NCBI GenBank assembly: GCA_030248135.1
Contig: JASANC010005656.1
Coordinates: 55,570-119,569 of the forward strand
From: Theristus sp. LFF4_11
Taxonomy: Eukaryota > Nematoda > Chromadorea > Monhysterida > Xyalidae
Direction: 5' to 3'
Length of the DNA: 64,000 nucleotides
The position numbers were made by a program, and so were the translations under genes. Of this stretch, positions 1 through 13,215 are shown one piece after another (the first letter of the stretch is position 1; each line of letters starts with the position of its first letter). Under the pieces are notes generated by a model that ran no database searches, had not been told where the DNA came from, and worked only from the letters and a program-made list of their open reading frames with translations.

Positions 1-1497
1 CTTATAAGACCCCCACCCAAAAGTGGGCAGAGTGTCACACGGCGGGAAACCAAAAAATTCAAAATTTTGATTTGGTCAAAATCCTACCCCGTTTATAAGG
101 CCCGGAATTCCTAATGTTCGGTTTATAAGACCTCCTCCCACTTATAAGGTTGTCACACGAAATTCCACTTTTTTCAGAAATTTTTGATTGTCAAATTTAT
201 ATAAGGAGACCTATTATGCAAGACTTTACGGTACCTGTCATAGTCAGGTGGAAACGTATAAAAAGACAGTTGATCCATCAGCTGAGAAGGCAGATTTCAA
301 GGTGGTTTGGAATCATTAGCGAAAAGAAGTTTAACGGGGCAAAGCAAACGCAACCATGAACTGAAAATCCAAGCTGAAAATAAATTGACAAGATGGCAGT
401 AATTCCCATTTGAAGCACGTATTCTTCCACGTATAGTCACGTCAAGTTTGTGCGGATTGCAAACAAAAACCAAAACACAAAAACATGCGATATGTCTTTG
501 ACGAATCCCACAGTTTTTGCTAACATGAGCAGAGTAAAAGTTCGCCCGTTCAGCTACATGTACAATCAGTGTCGCTGTGTGCATGCTTGTATGTGAGCGT
601 AAAAAAGCATGCAGCTCAGCTCTGTAACGCAAGCCAGCGCTCACAAGCCGTATCCATAGAAAACAAGTTTCAAGCGGAAAAGCCAGTAAGCAACGGAAGC
701 CATATGACCGCTGGCTGAACTTTATTGTGATGTGGAAACGCAGACAGTCAAACAAAAAAAAACACGAAAACAGACAGACAGCACGAGAAAAAGCGCAGCA
801 CTGGGACAGCACTGTTCATGGGACGCTGCGCTGGTCGGCGCATTCTGCACCAAATTTCAGTAACTCAACAAGGTGGCGCGAAGCATGGCGCATGATTTGT
901 TGGTGATCTGTTTGGTTGACATTCTCCGGGCGTGGTGCGCTTTTCAAAAATGGCACGTGTTTATTTTTAAATTGATGACACATATTTTTTTAGTTATACA
1001 CACGCGCCAAACAATATCAAAAAGTCAAAATATGATGTGACGACTTTCCGCATTTCTCAGAGATGTCTAGCACCGTCACTGGGTCTCGACACGATTGTGT
1101 TGCGTAATTTTCACGGTCGCTAACAAAGAGACATGAAAAGTGTTGAAATGAAAAGCGGGAACAGCAGATGAGTTTTGCATGGGGAATGTAAATGCAATTC
1201 AACTCGTCCAAATCACAGAACAGCAATTGTCGTACTGTGAAACAACACACACCAATCTGCTCACCGGCAGTGTTTGGATGCACTCACGGCGATGTGCAGC
1301 GTTGTCGTGACTTTTTTTTGCCGAGCGCAAAATTTATGAGCTGTGAGCATTATGTTTTGTACGGAAATGAACACCTGTCAGTGTAAGCGGCCTATGACCG
1401 AATGAACTACAGCTGGCAGAGTCAGCTTCGTGTAGTCTTGTATACACATAAACCTTTCAGCACTTATGTAGTTATGCCAAAATTTACAGTCTACCTA
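1..1497. other. gene-free stretch at left edge
   Basis: No coding exon or RNA gene can be supported. The first 150 bases repeat the motif TTATAAGRCC several times with a GTGTCACAC motif, which looks like the end of a dispersed repeat running off the window. The open frames here are short, overlap on both strands and show no domain or splice logic. Confidence 0.5.
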
Positions 1498-1959
1498 CCG
1501 TATTACCCCCATTAAACCCCCCAAACCATTAATCCCCCCCCCCCACCAATAAACCCCCACCCCCCCGACCAGTTTCCAAATAATCCCCCCCCCCACAAAT
1601 AATCCCCCATGGGGGTTAATTGGAAACCTGTTTGAAACACATACCCAGCGAATTCAGTGGCTGAATGCAGTGACATTGGTGAAATTGTGCTACCAAAGGC
1701 CCCAAATGGATGAGTTAATGGTAATTTCATTACAAAGGGCTGTTACAAAAGGAAATCTCTGTGAAAAGTAGAAGTTTCTGCAACTTTCTTGCCTGCCATG
1801 CAAGGTATTTTTGCCATTTTTCAACAAAACCCCACCCCCAGAAATTTTTGTATAATAAACCCCCCCCCCACCAATAATCCCCCCCCCACCAATAAACCCC
1901 CACCCCTAAAAGTCGCTGACGTATTAATCCCCCATGGGGGTTTATTGGGGGTAATACGG
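1498..1959. mobile_element. MITE, C-rich family, copy 1
   Basis: A 462-bp element with terminal inverted repeats starting CCGTATTACCCCCATTAA and ending in the reverse complement, flanked by TA on both sides. The interior has several C-tracts in which CCCCC and AATAAA/AATAAT motifs alternate. A second copy with the same ends is at 62711-63159. TA target duplication suggests a Tc1/mariner-type non-autonomous element. No transposase is encoded. Confidence 0.75.
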
Positions 1960-3106
1960 TATCAGTATAAATCATGTGGGCTGTTCGCTGATTGGCATCA
2001 TAAAACAGATTATGACTAAAAAGTGCTCCCAAATCACTCAACAGCGTGAAAACATAATTAATGCCAGTGAAGAAGATTTGGAATGCGTGATAACATACCA
2101 CTGTAAAATCAAACCGAAACCAACAGAGAAGCGGTGTGTAAAAAAACCTAAAAAGAAACTGCACATTGTTTCCACATGCCAGCCACTGTTTGGCGTTGAG
2201 CGTGCCTTTTTCATGCCAAGATTAATAAGCAGCAACAAAAAAGCCCGCTACACCACGCCATGCATGGGCCACCAATGCGACTGTCCTGGAACAGGAATAA
2301 AATCAAATAACCATCTTGCAAAAAAAACTTAACGGAATCAGCATGTTTTCATTGTTGCTCGTTCTCAAAAGCAATATCCAACCAATCAGCGCAAACTGGA
2401 GAAAAATTGCACAGGTTGCTCGAAAATTCTGCAGTCGAGTTGGCTAGCGAAGCTTTTGAAGAAAGCATGGATGAAACTGTTACAATCTATAATCAATGTA
2501 CGGCACAAACAAAGTGAATTCGCATGCAGCATCCGTGTGTGTTCGTGGCTCTTATGTGCGGTTGGTTCTTGGGGGAGCTTTCCAGTGTGCCACAAACCGT
2601 ATATATCGATCAATAGAAAGTCGCAGGCGCTCTGTATTGCGCAGTATACATACAAACACATTTCCGTTCAGCATGTGCATGTGTGTGAGTAGGCGCGCAT
2701 GTAGCTATACAGGGTGCCCCAAAAGAACAGTTGTTCAAAAAACAAATAAAGCCTGTAATTTCAAGAGAATAATAATGGAGCCAACATCAGATCGGAGGTG
2801 TTATTATGGCCTATAACCTTTTGTAACCTCGAATCATAAACAGAGGCATGCGTAAAAATAAACGCTAACATGGTGAAGTCCTAGTCTGTCTGCTAGCACA
2901 GTTTCTTTCTTCAACTGTCCTATTTTTATCAGAACACAGAGATTGCGAAAAAAGAAAGATTGAAAAGAAAACATATCCAGACAAATGTTTTTTTGGTCCA
3001 AACCCGAAACCGAACTCCCCCCATTCTTCTTCAATTTAATGTTTCGCCTGTTCTGTATTTTGACAGGTTTCATGAAACATACCGCTCACATGCGCGCTCC
3101 TGTGAC
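1960..3106. other. gene-free stretch
   Basis: No gene, RNA gene or clear repeat was identified. The open frames here overlap on both strands without coding logic. Confidence 0.4.
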
Positions 3107-3362
3107 ATCGTATGCGTGTGCGTGCGTGCGAGCGTGCGTGCATGTGTGCGTGAGTGCGTGCGTGCGTGAGTACGTGAGTGCGTCCGTGCGTGAGTGCGTG
3201 TGCGCGTGTGCGTGCGTGCGTGCATGCATGCGTGCGTGCGTGCGTGAGTGCGTGCGTGCGTGAGTACGTGAGTGCGTCCGTGCGTGAGTGCGTGAGTGCG
3301 TGAGTGCGTGAGTGCGTGAGTGCGTGAGTGCGTGAGTGCGTTCACATGAGCGTGTAAGCGAG
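3107..3362. repeat. GTGCGTGA-type simple repeat
   Basis: A variant simple repeat made of GTGCGTGA, GTGCGTGC and GTACGTGA units, ending in a purer run of GTGAGTGC. The lack of stop codons creates open frames on both strands encoding RTHA- or VRAC-type repeats. These are by-products of the repeat, not genes. Confidence 0.9.
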
Positions 3363-4963
3363 TGTGTGCCCATGTTCGTGTGAGCGTGTGCATTTGTGTG
3401 TCTGTGTGTGTGGTGTGTGTATAAACTTTGTGGGGTGCGAAACAGCAACATTCATGGTGTTGCCAGAGTTTTACAGTCAAAACTGTCAAAGGATCTGTAA
3501 CATTGCAACCACCCTGTATTGTTCTAGCATATGCTTTCAGCACGTCCCATGCATATCTGCGTTTACCACACACATGCGCTTTTCAGTATCAGTATATTTG
3601 CGTCCCGTGCCGTGCTCAGAATTCAGCTTCACCGGAGCTTTCCGGTTTTGTGGGCACTTCAAAGATGTGTATGTTTCGTGTATTCCACGACGCTTACACT
3701 TGTGGCTTTGATTCGAGCAAAGCAAACACTCGCGGTTTTCGAGCGAGAAAAGGCTTTTTGTGAGACTTCGGCGTTTGGAACATGGTGTACGTATGTACAC
3801 CTGCATGTGCACGACGCAACAATGCACTTCTAGACTTTTTGAGTCAAAGGCTTCTCCGAGAAAAACTTCGTCAGCAGAAAGTTTCGCAATTGTTTCAAAG
3901 CACTTTTTTGGGGAACTCATCTGAACACTGTGGTACCTGTGGTAATCATTTTGTTTTGGTTTATTTTAGAACAATACAAATATCGGCATTGAGAAAAGTT
4001 AAGGAAGTTTTACTTTTGAACAGATAAATGTGAAAGTGAGCAAATTAGTCAACTCTGTTCTAGTTTTGTAACGGATCAAGTATTTTGATTATTCATTTTT
4101 CTGATCTGGTTGCGATTGCGGAAGCTAGATATTCTGGTACGGCACAGACAATTAAGTACCGAGCAAAACGTAAAAAAACATTTGAGGAGAAATTAGAGAG
4201 TAGAGACTCAAGATTTTGTTGTTTGACTGAATTTTCTTCCGAAAACTCAACCGTGCGTTGACTCTTTTGTGGTTCTCAACAAATCAAGTAGTGGCAGCAT
4301 TTAAACCAGTTGTGCGCTGTGATTGGTTGAATTCGACGCACAAACAACGAAACACACGAACGTGTGATTGCACACTGTTTTGTCGTTGAACATCGCAACT
4401 AGTTTATGATACGCAATAACAGAATAACTCTTTTACATTTCGTTCTTATGCGACCCGGCGTTGTTGTGTAAGCCGGTTTAAGAAAAATAATAAAATGATG
4501 ATTTTTGGCCCGAAAGACTATAAACTGAACTGGTCTTCAGGGACCGGTTCCGCTGTCCGTCCAGTGACTGACTCCATCTAGAAAAGTTTTTTTTCCAGAA
4601 TATGCGCACGCACGTTTAGTGCGTGGTAGTTGCATTTTTCACTTCACCACAAAGTCACATTTTTCACGCGTTTTTCAGCATTCAGTACAACCGGCGTAGT
4701 TTTGTGTTCAAAATTTGTTTCCGAAACTGAAATACGGAAACTCGAGTAAACACAGACACGAGCTGATATGGTGACCCTGAATCGATCGAATAACAGCGTT
4801 TGTGCGTTGATTGGTTGGATTGCTCGCATTCAAATTGCCGCCAATCACGTGACTTACAAAGCGCCGGAGCACCGAACCGTGTCATGGCCGTATATCATGG
4901 TGAGAAGTTTCATGAAATTTTAAAAATGTAAAGATTTGCAAAAGTTCTTTGTTTAAAAACTTA
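3363..4963. other. gene-free stretch
   Basis: AT-rich sequence with short overlapping open frames only. No repeat boundary, tRNA or splice-consistent exon was recognised. Confidence 0.4.
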
Positions 4964-5917
4964 CTAGCCTATTGACCCGAGCTTATGTGGCTTAATCAAT
5001 GCCAAGCGTTTTGGTGAAGTGGCATTGACTTAGAAAGAAAAAACAGTAACGTTTACTGATAAATAACCCTGAAGAAAATTTACCTTGTGCTGCCGTGAAG
5101 CCGCCTACAATACAATATTTTTTAATGTATTTAAATAAATAAAAAATGCGAAGTTTATGATTTTGCTATTTTTACCCGTTCACCCTAACCTAAGTCAAGC
5201 CTTTTTGTAAGTTAAGATTGAATAAAAAATATAAAAATTAACGTTTTTTCATTAAAAAATACCCGTTCTAAAAAGCTAATGCTTCTTTTACCCGGTTACC
5301 CTAACATAAGCATGAATAGGTAGTTTTTGTAAAGTGAGCATGAATAGAAGAAACAAAAAAGTGACGTTTATAATTTCGTTTTGCAGTCATTGCCTCTTTT
5401 TACCCGTTCACCCCAACATGACCCAAACATTTTGCAAAGTAAAAATGAATGGTAAATACCATTTCGACCCAATTAAAAAAACTAACTTTTTTCAAAGACG
5501 GTTTTGTTACATCTTTCGCAGTCGCTCGTCCAGTTTTGAGCAGCAACAATTGCCAGTTGCCCATCATGCGTTACGTTGAAAATATCGCTCATAACCATGG
5601 AGTATCAATTTGAAAATGAAACATGGAGTATCAATTTCAATGAAATTTTCTTGTTTTGTATCCAAAGTGCAACTTGCAATGCCGATGTCGATGTGCGTTT
5701 TGCAACCCGATTTTTAAAAGCAAAAAAGTTCAAACTTTTTTCAAAGACAGTTTTGTTACATCTTTACCAGTCGATCATCAAGTTTTGATCAGCCATGCTT
5801 CCATTTGCCTATGCTGCGCTGAACTGTCTCTGTTGACCAAAGAGTATCATGATGACTCCAGCTATGAAGAGCGACGTTTTGAGAAAACAATCTCAACTGG
5901 CATTAATAAAAAAATAT
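4964..5917 (-). mobile_element. Helitron copy C, non-autonomous, 5' truncated
   Basis: Read on the minus strand, this copy ends in CTAG followed by T, the usual Helitron 3' end, just after the GAGCTCGGGT-type motif seen at the ends of the two copies at 48.5-51.3 kb. The body matches those copies, including the TTAGGTTAGGGTRAACGGGTA-type segments. The 5' terminus (TCTATA... with GTCTGTCTGT) is missing, so it is truncated near 5917. No Rep/helicase coding is present. The 5' boundary is approximate. Confidence 0.7.
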
Positions 5918-8900
5918 AGATTTACTTCCTGCGGTTTTTGACGCACGCATTGAAAACTTGACCAAACAGTTTACTCAACAGTTTGTTCGACAACAGGTTA
6001 TACGTTAGTTGACGCGATGAAAAACCGGGGATACCCGGCGATTTTAGGACCTTTAGGAACGATTGATAAATGGTTACTAGTGGTTGCTCAAAAAGTTGCT
6101 TTGTAAACTGTTGATTATTCATTCTTCGATACAGTTCACAAGCAAACACACTGACAAGCTATTTTTTTGTGTTTCTGTATCGTTCCGTGTTACATTGGAT
6201 TTAAATCACAACAAATCTTTCAGACACTAGACTTTGAACTACCAAACAACCACGTTTTCATTATATTCTTGCATAGTTTCTAGCGAGAAAACTAAAAAAC
6301 CTCAAATATGCCCTTTCAAGTCGTCTGTTAAGCAAAATCTCTTCAAAAATAGCATCCAGTCAAAACCGTAAAATTATGTTCCTTGACAGTGTGTTTTGTT
6401 GAAAATTCTGCGTTGAAAAAAGGTACACTTCTGGAACGTCACACATCATAAGCACAATATGACAAAAACGATCTGAAAATTATTCTCCCTGCAAAAATCG
6501 TTAAAGACATTCTGCGTCAATTTGAGGCTTATGTCAACAAAACATCGCCGCAAAGTCGCTCTCGCCCTCTACCCACTAAGACAAATCTCGCGTCAGATTT
6601 TCCACAATCGTCAGCGACCAACGCAAATACATTGTATATAATTCGGCAAAAGTTCGAAAACTGTATTATTATTATTATTTATCACAATGACAACGAGACG
6701 TTCTTCCCTCGCGCCAGAAAACCCCAAAAACACAAAAACGTCACTGTGCGTACACACTCAAACATGCAGTATAACTTTCGACGGATAGCAAACGGATGGT
6801 TTGGTTGTGCTTTTTGGTCTTTCTGGACGAATCGTTCTGTGCGAGAAATATTCCCTGTGTTTGTAATTGTGTGTGACTGTGCAGCATTACTGCGTTATTT
6901 TGAGTGCCCTGTCTTCACACTAGGACTTTGCCGTGTTCCCCGTGCTCCGGGACTCGGAAGTTTGGGCATAATCAAAAATATGTATTTGGGATTGTTGAAG
7001 GTGCAGAATTGCAAAAGATGAACTCAAAACGGTAATAAGTAACTATCAGTGGAAACTGAATCGAAACTTTTTATTTGATTTTCTTCTAGCCAGAAGCAGG
7101 CCGCGCTGCATTACTCAAAAGTTTATAATTCAGTGCGCATTTTTGCCTGCGATCTTATCAGTAGCAACAGTTGAGTTTGAACAACGTCCATCTGATGAGT
7201 TTTGAAAAAATTTCAAAATGTTCAAAGCCCCTATGATTGAGAAACTGCAGAAAACACAGTGCAAATGTAACGCTGGCAATTTCACAACAAAGCTGCACTG
7301 AAGCGTGCATATTGTACATTTTTACATTGCGCAATATGTATGAAAATGCAAACATCCATTTGTCAACTGTTTTCACTCGTCGACTGTGTGTGTGTGGGAT
7401 AAATGATAAAATACTTTTGTGGTGCGGTGCAGTTCGCATTATCTGCTGATCTGCGTGAAAATGTGATAGCAAAATGTTTTGAGGTCAATTTTTGAGGTCA
7501 ATTTTTGGTGGGGTTTCACTTTTTTCAATGCACCAGATTTTTACGACTGCCGTTTATTCAGCATTTGTTTTCACCCACAGGGGTCAGCTGATATTCATAC
7601 TGCTGTGCTTTTGTAATTATTTCAGTGAAATCTTTACTGTCACTCCTGCCCTTCAGGATAAGAACTGCTCCGATATTGAATCTCTTTGCTTGCACATGCC
7701 ACATATGTGCCACACAACATATGGACAAACATAGCCGATTTCCACCGTTATTCAGTTCACCAAATGGCCAATCAACATTTCGACGATTTACAAAAGTGCT
7801 GGCGCACGGACACACAGAGAGAGCAGCAAAAGCCGCCTCTGTGGTTGGCTGACTGAATGGGTGAACGGTGAAAAATAAGTAAAAACGCAAAAATTTGTCG
7901 TCAGACCGTGCGTTGCGCGCCGCAGCACATTTTTACATTTTTTCCTCCCCCCCCGCGTTCCAAACGTTGATAATGTTTTAAATATAATGCCTTGTACATT
8001 TGTACAATAATGATGTGCAGCCGTTTAATACAGCGTGATGTGCAGACGTTAGCGCCGCGTTGATTTGGTTGAAATGCGCCATGATAAAGTCCTTGTTTGA
8101 AAATGGTACTTTTATGGTACTTTCCCGATTGTCAAATGTTGCATTTTGCGCATTTGACTTTACACAGAAATTACATGTAAGCCTGTGTGTTTGTTTGGGA
8201 TGTTAGCCATGAAAAACACAGCCTTCAGACAAATTCACGTCTCAAGACAATGCTTTTGCAATAGACGCTGGGGAAATTGAGAGTTTGATGTTGTTGCGGT
8301 TCACTAAAAAAAGTTGACTTTGCGGCACAAAATGGATGCATCCTGTTATCACCAATCACTGTGTCCCATTCATCCTCAGCCAATCACAGCGGCTGACATT
8401 CTTCGTGTTTTAGTGCACCACCTCCTAGAATTATCGGAGCAGCGTTTTTTTTGCTGAACGATGCGGCTAACAAAACAAAGTTTGCGTTTTTTTTATGATT
8501 CAACAAATTGAGTTCGCAGACTGACTACGTTTACCCGAAAGTCGGACAACAAAACTTGCAATGCACATGAAGCTTCCAATCTTCTCCCTTTCATTTTGGA
8601 AAAATGAACTAATCACACCAGTTGGAGTTGGCGCATTTTCACAGTGCGTGCAACGTTGAAAAGTTGCGCGTTTTTCGTTTTGCACGTCTATGTCAGTCCG
8701 CCCACCACCACGAGACAGACAGTCGCACATATCATCGTTATAATTCAACGTTTTCGGTTGTGTTTTTCCGTGCGCGCCCGAATGTTTTTCTAATGCTTTC
8801 GAATTATTTTTTTTCGCTCATTTCGTTTCCAGCGCGCGGTTTTTTCCTCACTCCGCAGTCGTTACAGTCGTTTTCAACATTTGTACAATATACATGTACG

Positions 8901-10012
8901 CACACACAGCGACACAGTCAGACTGTTAACGGTGAATTGATATGGTTAATCATCATCGGACGCATAATAGAAAGAAACAGTCGATAGCAACAACAACAAC
9001 ACACTCCGTTTCGATATCGTATTCACTCGGGTCTTGCCGCGATCTGCTGCAACAGCCGTGAGAAGAACACTGAAACTGAAAAGGATCGGTCTGTTGAGAA
9101 AAGAGGAACAAGCCAAACAGAGCGTTTTGTGCAACAGTTTTGTGCTTTCCAAAACACGAATACAACGTTTTTTTGCGCTTTCCCTGACTGTCAGGCACGT
9201 GCGCGGAAAGATCGTGTCGAGACCCGCAGTCGATACGGTTGATATATGACACCCGTAACACGTCCAGCTTCATTACTCCGTAAATCACTGACATTGATTG
9301 GTCAGTATTGATACGGACAGTCACAGTGGCACGTTAATGCGTCTTTTTTTGTTCTGTTGCATTTTGCATTTTCCGTTTCGTCTTGCTCATGTTTTCGTGA
9401 AATGTTACACAACAACCGTTGACTTTGAGAATTTGTTGTTTTCATGCTGGTTGGATCACATGCATCCTGATGTGACCAATCAGCGCGTCCAAATTGAATC
9501 AGTGTTCAGCTTTTGTCTCTGATTTTTTAACACACGTTGCAACACATTCATTTTGATCGAAATTGACCCCCAGACCCAAGAAGTGCTGTGAACGCGTTAG
9601 CCTGATTCAACAAAACTCGAACTTTTTGCTTGCACAAAAAAATCAAATTCGCCACGCTATATTGAAGAAGAAAATACGAATTACATAACAATATACGCTT
9701 TTTTTCGCCCGACCCTTGCCGAGTTTTTTGACCGACCATTTTTTTCTTTTCACCATTACTTTTACTTTCAATGCATCTTCTGTTACATGTGTGTGTACTG
9801 CATTGTGTATTGTGTGCTTCTGATTTCACGTATTATATGTTTTTTCTCGATTCTAATAACTTTTTTGCTCGGGTCGCGACGTTTTGGGTCGTGTCGTATT
9901 AATATTTGCGATGCTTTTTTTCCGTGCGCGCGTCCAATAAGTCCAATAAGTTTTAAAACATATGGTAATTTGCGTCTGCTGTACTTTTTGTAATTGACCG
10001 TATCGTATTTTT
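5918..10012. other. gene-free stretch
   Basis: No exon could be supported. The sequence at about 6840-6930 resembles that around 14610-14665, next to the 107-bp tandem array (shared GTGCARCATTACT and GAGTGCMCTGTCTTC motifs), so both belong to one dispersed repeat. Distant 5' exons of the Grainyhead gene could be hidden here but I cannot see them. Confidence 0.4.
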
Positions 10013-10140
10013 GGCTACATGGCCTAGTGGCTAGTGTGTTTGGACATCACCGGTGAAGACTGGGATCAACACCCGCCAAAGACTACATGATAAAATTCAG
10101 TCCTTCTGGGCTAACAGCTCAACAGACGAAAAACGTGAAC
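10013..10140 (+). repeat. possible tRNA-derived SINE remnant
   Basis: The sequence TGGCCTAGTGG at about 10020 resembles a Pol III box A. About 40 bases downstream GGGATCAACACC resembles a weak box B, followed by non-tRNA sequence. It does not fold into an obvious full tRNA by eye. It could be a SINE head or chance. Confidence 0.3.
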
Positions 10141-13100
10141 GCGATTGTTGTTTTGAACTCACGTATCCATGTAACTCAAAGCTTGTACGCTGATTGACTA
10201 TTTGCCCCACCAATCAGCGAACCCGAAATCCAGCCAACCGGTTTGTACGCCAGCCGTTCTGGTATTCATTTTCAAAAAAAGAGGGAACATATTTGATGAC
10301 ACCAAGACTGAGTTCCAATCAGTCTGTCTGACCTGTACAGTTCTTGAAACACAGAAATCATCGATGAAAAGAAATGTTTTTTATCAGTCAAACGTTGACT
10401 TTTTCATCAAATGAAAAAAAGCTATACCGAAAGGTCTTCGTGTTCTGGAAGTGTCTAGCAGTTAGCACATGCAATCAACCGTGCTGTACTGTACATGTGC
10501 TGTGATGCGCGTGCGTGTGCGGCTTATTCGAAATAAATAAAATTGCTGAAAACGAAGAATTTTTGTTCTCGTTATATTCTTCGAATGGTGGAAGAGTTTT
10601 TCGCGTTTTTTTCCTGCTCATTTCACTTTCGTTTTCTCTGCCTGCACACAACATGCATGCATATATATTTACACAGCGGCGGCGTACCGGGTGGCTGAGA
10701 AGTAGATGTGCATTTCGGATTTTTTTCTGTCTTGCAAGTGTAAACGGAGATTTTCTGAAGTTTTGAATTTTCTGGGTGGGACAATTTTTCACAAGATAAA
10801 CGTTTCACAATTATTCATTTTTGAAAACAAAACTGACCCGCAAAAAATACTCGAACAAGCTCCCAGGCCCAGACCACATTGTCCTCCGATACTTCCAACT
10901 CCCCTGTACGCGTGTGTTTATGGCTATCACACGATGAAGCGAAGAAAACGTTTTTTCGATGGGGGTACAAAGTTTGATTTTCATGTCCAACAGTGAAAAG
11001 TGAAAGTGACCCATTTCTGATGATTTCGAAAACGCCACGCAGCGCATGCATCTGAAATGACTTTTTTTCACTTTTTTATGATTTTCTTTTTACACGTCGC
11101 TCTGTTTTTCGCAATGTGAAAGAATACATGTACACTAAAACGAATGAAACGCATGCTGCTCTTTTCTTACTATTTTTATATTATGCGCATCAGACGCAAA
11201 TGTTAAAGGCGAAATAAGGCACACGCATGACACAGTTAACGTTGAAAAAAACCGCAAAGTTTTTCTTGCGAATGTTAAAAAAAGTGTGGTTGAATGCTCT
11301 GATTGAGCAGAATTTTTTTTTGACGATTGCAAAAACATATGATCGATACGTAGTTCAAACCTTCTTTCTTGAAACATAAGTAGTGCGCTGATTGGTTGTG
11401 CTAACGTGTCTGAATGCGGTGCGCGTATTGGCCAAAATAGAGACCATAGTTTAGAATGGATTGCATATGATGATGCGTGATTATTGATTAAAATCATTCA
11501 AATTACTTGCAAACGTTTTTTTGTCGACATAAATTTGAAAAGCACTCAATTTTTTCGTCGCTTTCGAATAGTTTGGCAATGACGAGTTCATAAAAACGCT
11601 CTGAAATCAAGATAATTGCATGCATTGGAAGCTGATCTTATCAGAAACACTTCTTTTCTGTCACGCCGCGACAAGCAAGCTAAGACAACAACGATTGTAC
11701 TGGTTGGTTACCCACTTGTACGTGACGTGAAAACATAGTTTTCTTTTCAGCATGTGCGTGCAATTTGATTTTCTGAAAAGTTTCCAAAAGCGTTTCTTGC
11801 TGTTTTTTTCTGAAGTTCAGGTTTTTGCCATTTCATTTTTATCTTTGTCAACAGATAAACAACTTGAAAAGATTGTTTCTTTGGTAATTTTTTTGGTATT
11901 TTACTAAAATTATTTTCATTTGTTTTGGTCACCACACATGGAAATTTTATTGGAAGATTGTTTTGTTTCAAGAAAACTAAAGTTACAGAACGTTCACTTT
12001 CCCATGTAATAACAGCATGGTCCTTCCGCTGAAAAGTACAATTGAATAGCACTTATAACTGAGTGTAATTTAGAGTCATGTGAAATAGCCTTGGGAATAA
12101 ATAAACGTTTTTTTTTATTATTTGGTATTATTACGGTAAAATACTAAGCTCATGCTTACATTGCCCGCTCAGTCACTTGCTAAAATCCCATCCCCAATTT
12201 AGGGTGCCCTATGATTGTAAATCAACACCTGAGCGCAGCACCACCCCGTGAACTTTGATAGTGCTTCATTCATTGCGTGTTGTGCGTTTCCCACGTTGTA
12301 AACACGAAAATGCAGCGTGAAATTTCAATTTCTGTTGAATGTTCAACGGCTTCAACGTTGTGTTGCCATTTTAGACGAAAAGGCTGAAAAAAGGCGTTTC
12401 ACATTCAACCCTAAGAATTGCTGGAGACTTTCATTATTGATGATTTTTTTGCTGTAGCCAGAAGACCTACAAGTTCTGGTATGGAAAACCGTGCTGTTTT
12501 CTTCAATAGGTATTTTCAATGAGAAAAGCGCGCAAGCAAACGCGCAGGCGTTGCGCGTTGTTTCCAACAGACGGCCCGCTGCAAAAAAGGTGTCCGGTGT
12601 TTTTCCCGTGCGTGCCCGGGTGTCCCGCCTGGTGTATCACCAGTAATAAAAGTGCCAACATCACATTAGGCGTTTTGCGCCACTTTTGCTTTCCTGGAAA
12701 CGGACGGACAGCGCGCGGGACACCGGACTGCACTTGTTCGGACACTTTTGTACTCGCGTGTAACTGTATAATATAGCTTAAGTAAACCGTTGATTGGCTG
12801 CATTTGAATTCAGCTCACCGATTCGTCCTGGCAAGTTCGATTCTGCCAATCTGCAAGCATATACAGGTTCAAATGCCAGATATGCTCCAGGTCCAACGTT
12901 GCTTATGTACAAGAATAAGTTGTGACACTTAAGAATTGTGCAGCTCAAAAACCGTCTCAACCGTTCCGCCTTTCCAGAGGTCACTGGTGGCTCATACGAG
13001 AGTGTGCGCGCATCTGCATTATCGATCCGAAACAAAAACAAAACGCCCGTATAATTGCCGACAGTGGCGGCCCGCACGCCGCAGCGTTGAGCGACGACTT

Positions 13101-13215
13101 TGTCCACCAGTATTACTGTAGCGGGCGGTGGTCTCGACACGAACACGACGACGAGTCATCATCAGCGAGCTCAGCCAACAGTCAGAACAAGCATCATTAG
13201 AACAGACAACTCTGA
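10141..13215. other. gene-free stretch, possible grh 5' region
   Basis: No exon is clear. GC-richer sequence near 12520-12760 and a TATAATATA stretch near 12767 lie upstream of the first recognised Grainyhead coding frame, so a promoter or 5' UTR is possible. This is inference from position only. Confidence 0.3.

Noticed and set aside
3070..3573. Open frames encoding Thr-His-Ala-Arg-rich or Val-Arg-Ala-Cys-rich repeats
   Set aside because: They follow from the GTGCGTGA simple repeat, which lacks stops in several frames on both strands.
10013..10085. Functional tRNA gene
   Set aside because: Box A-like and weak box B-like sequence are present but no complete acceptor and anticodon stems pair.
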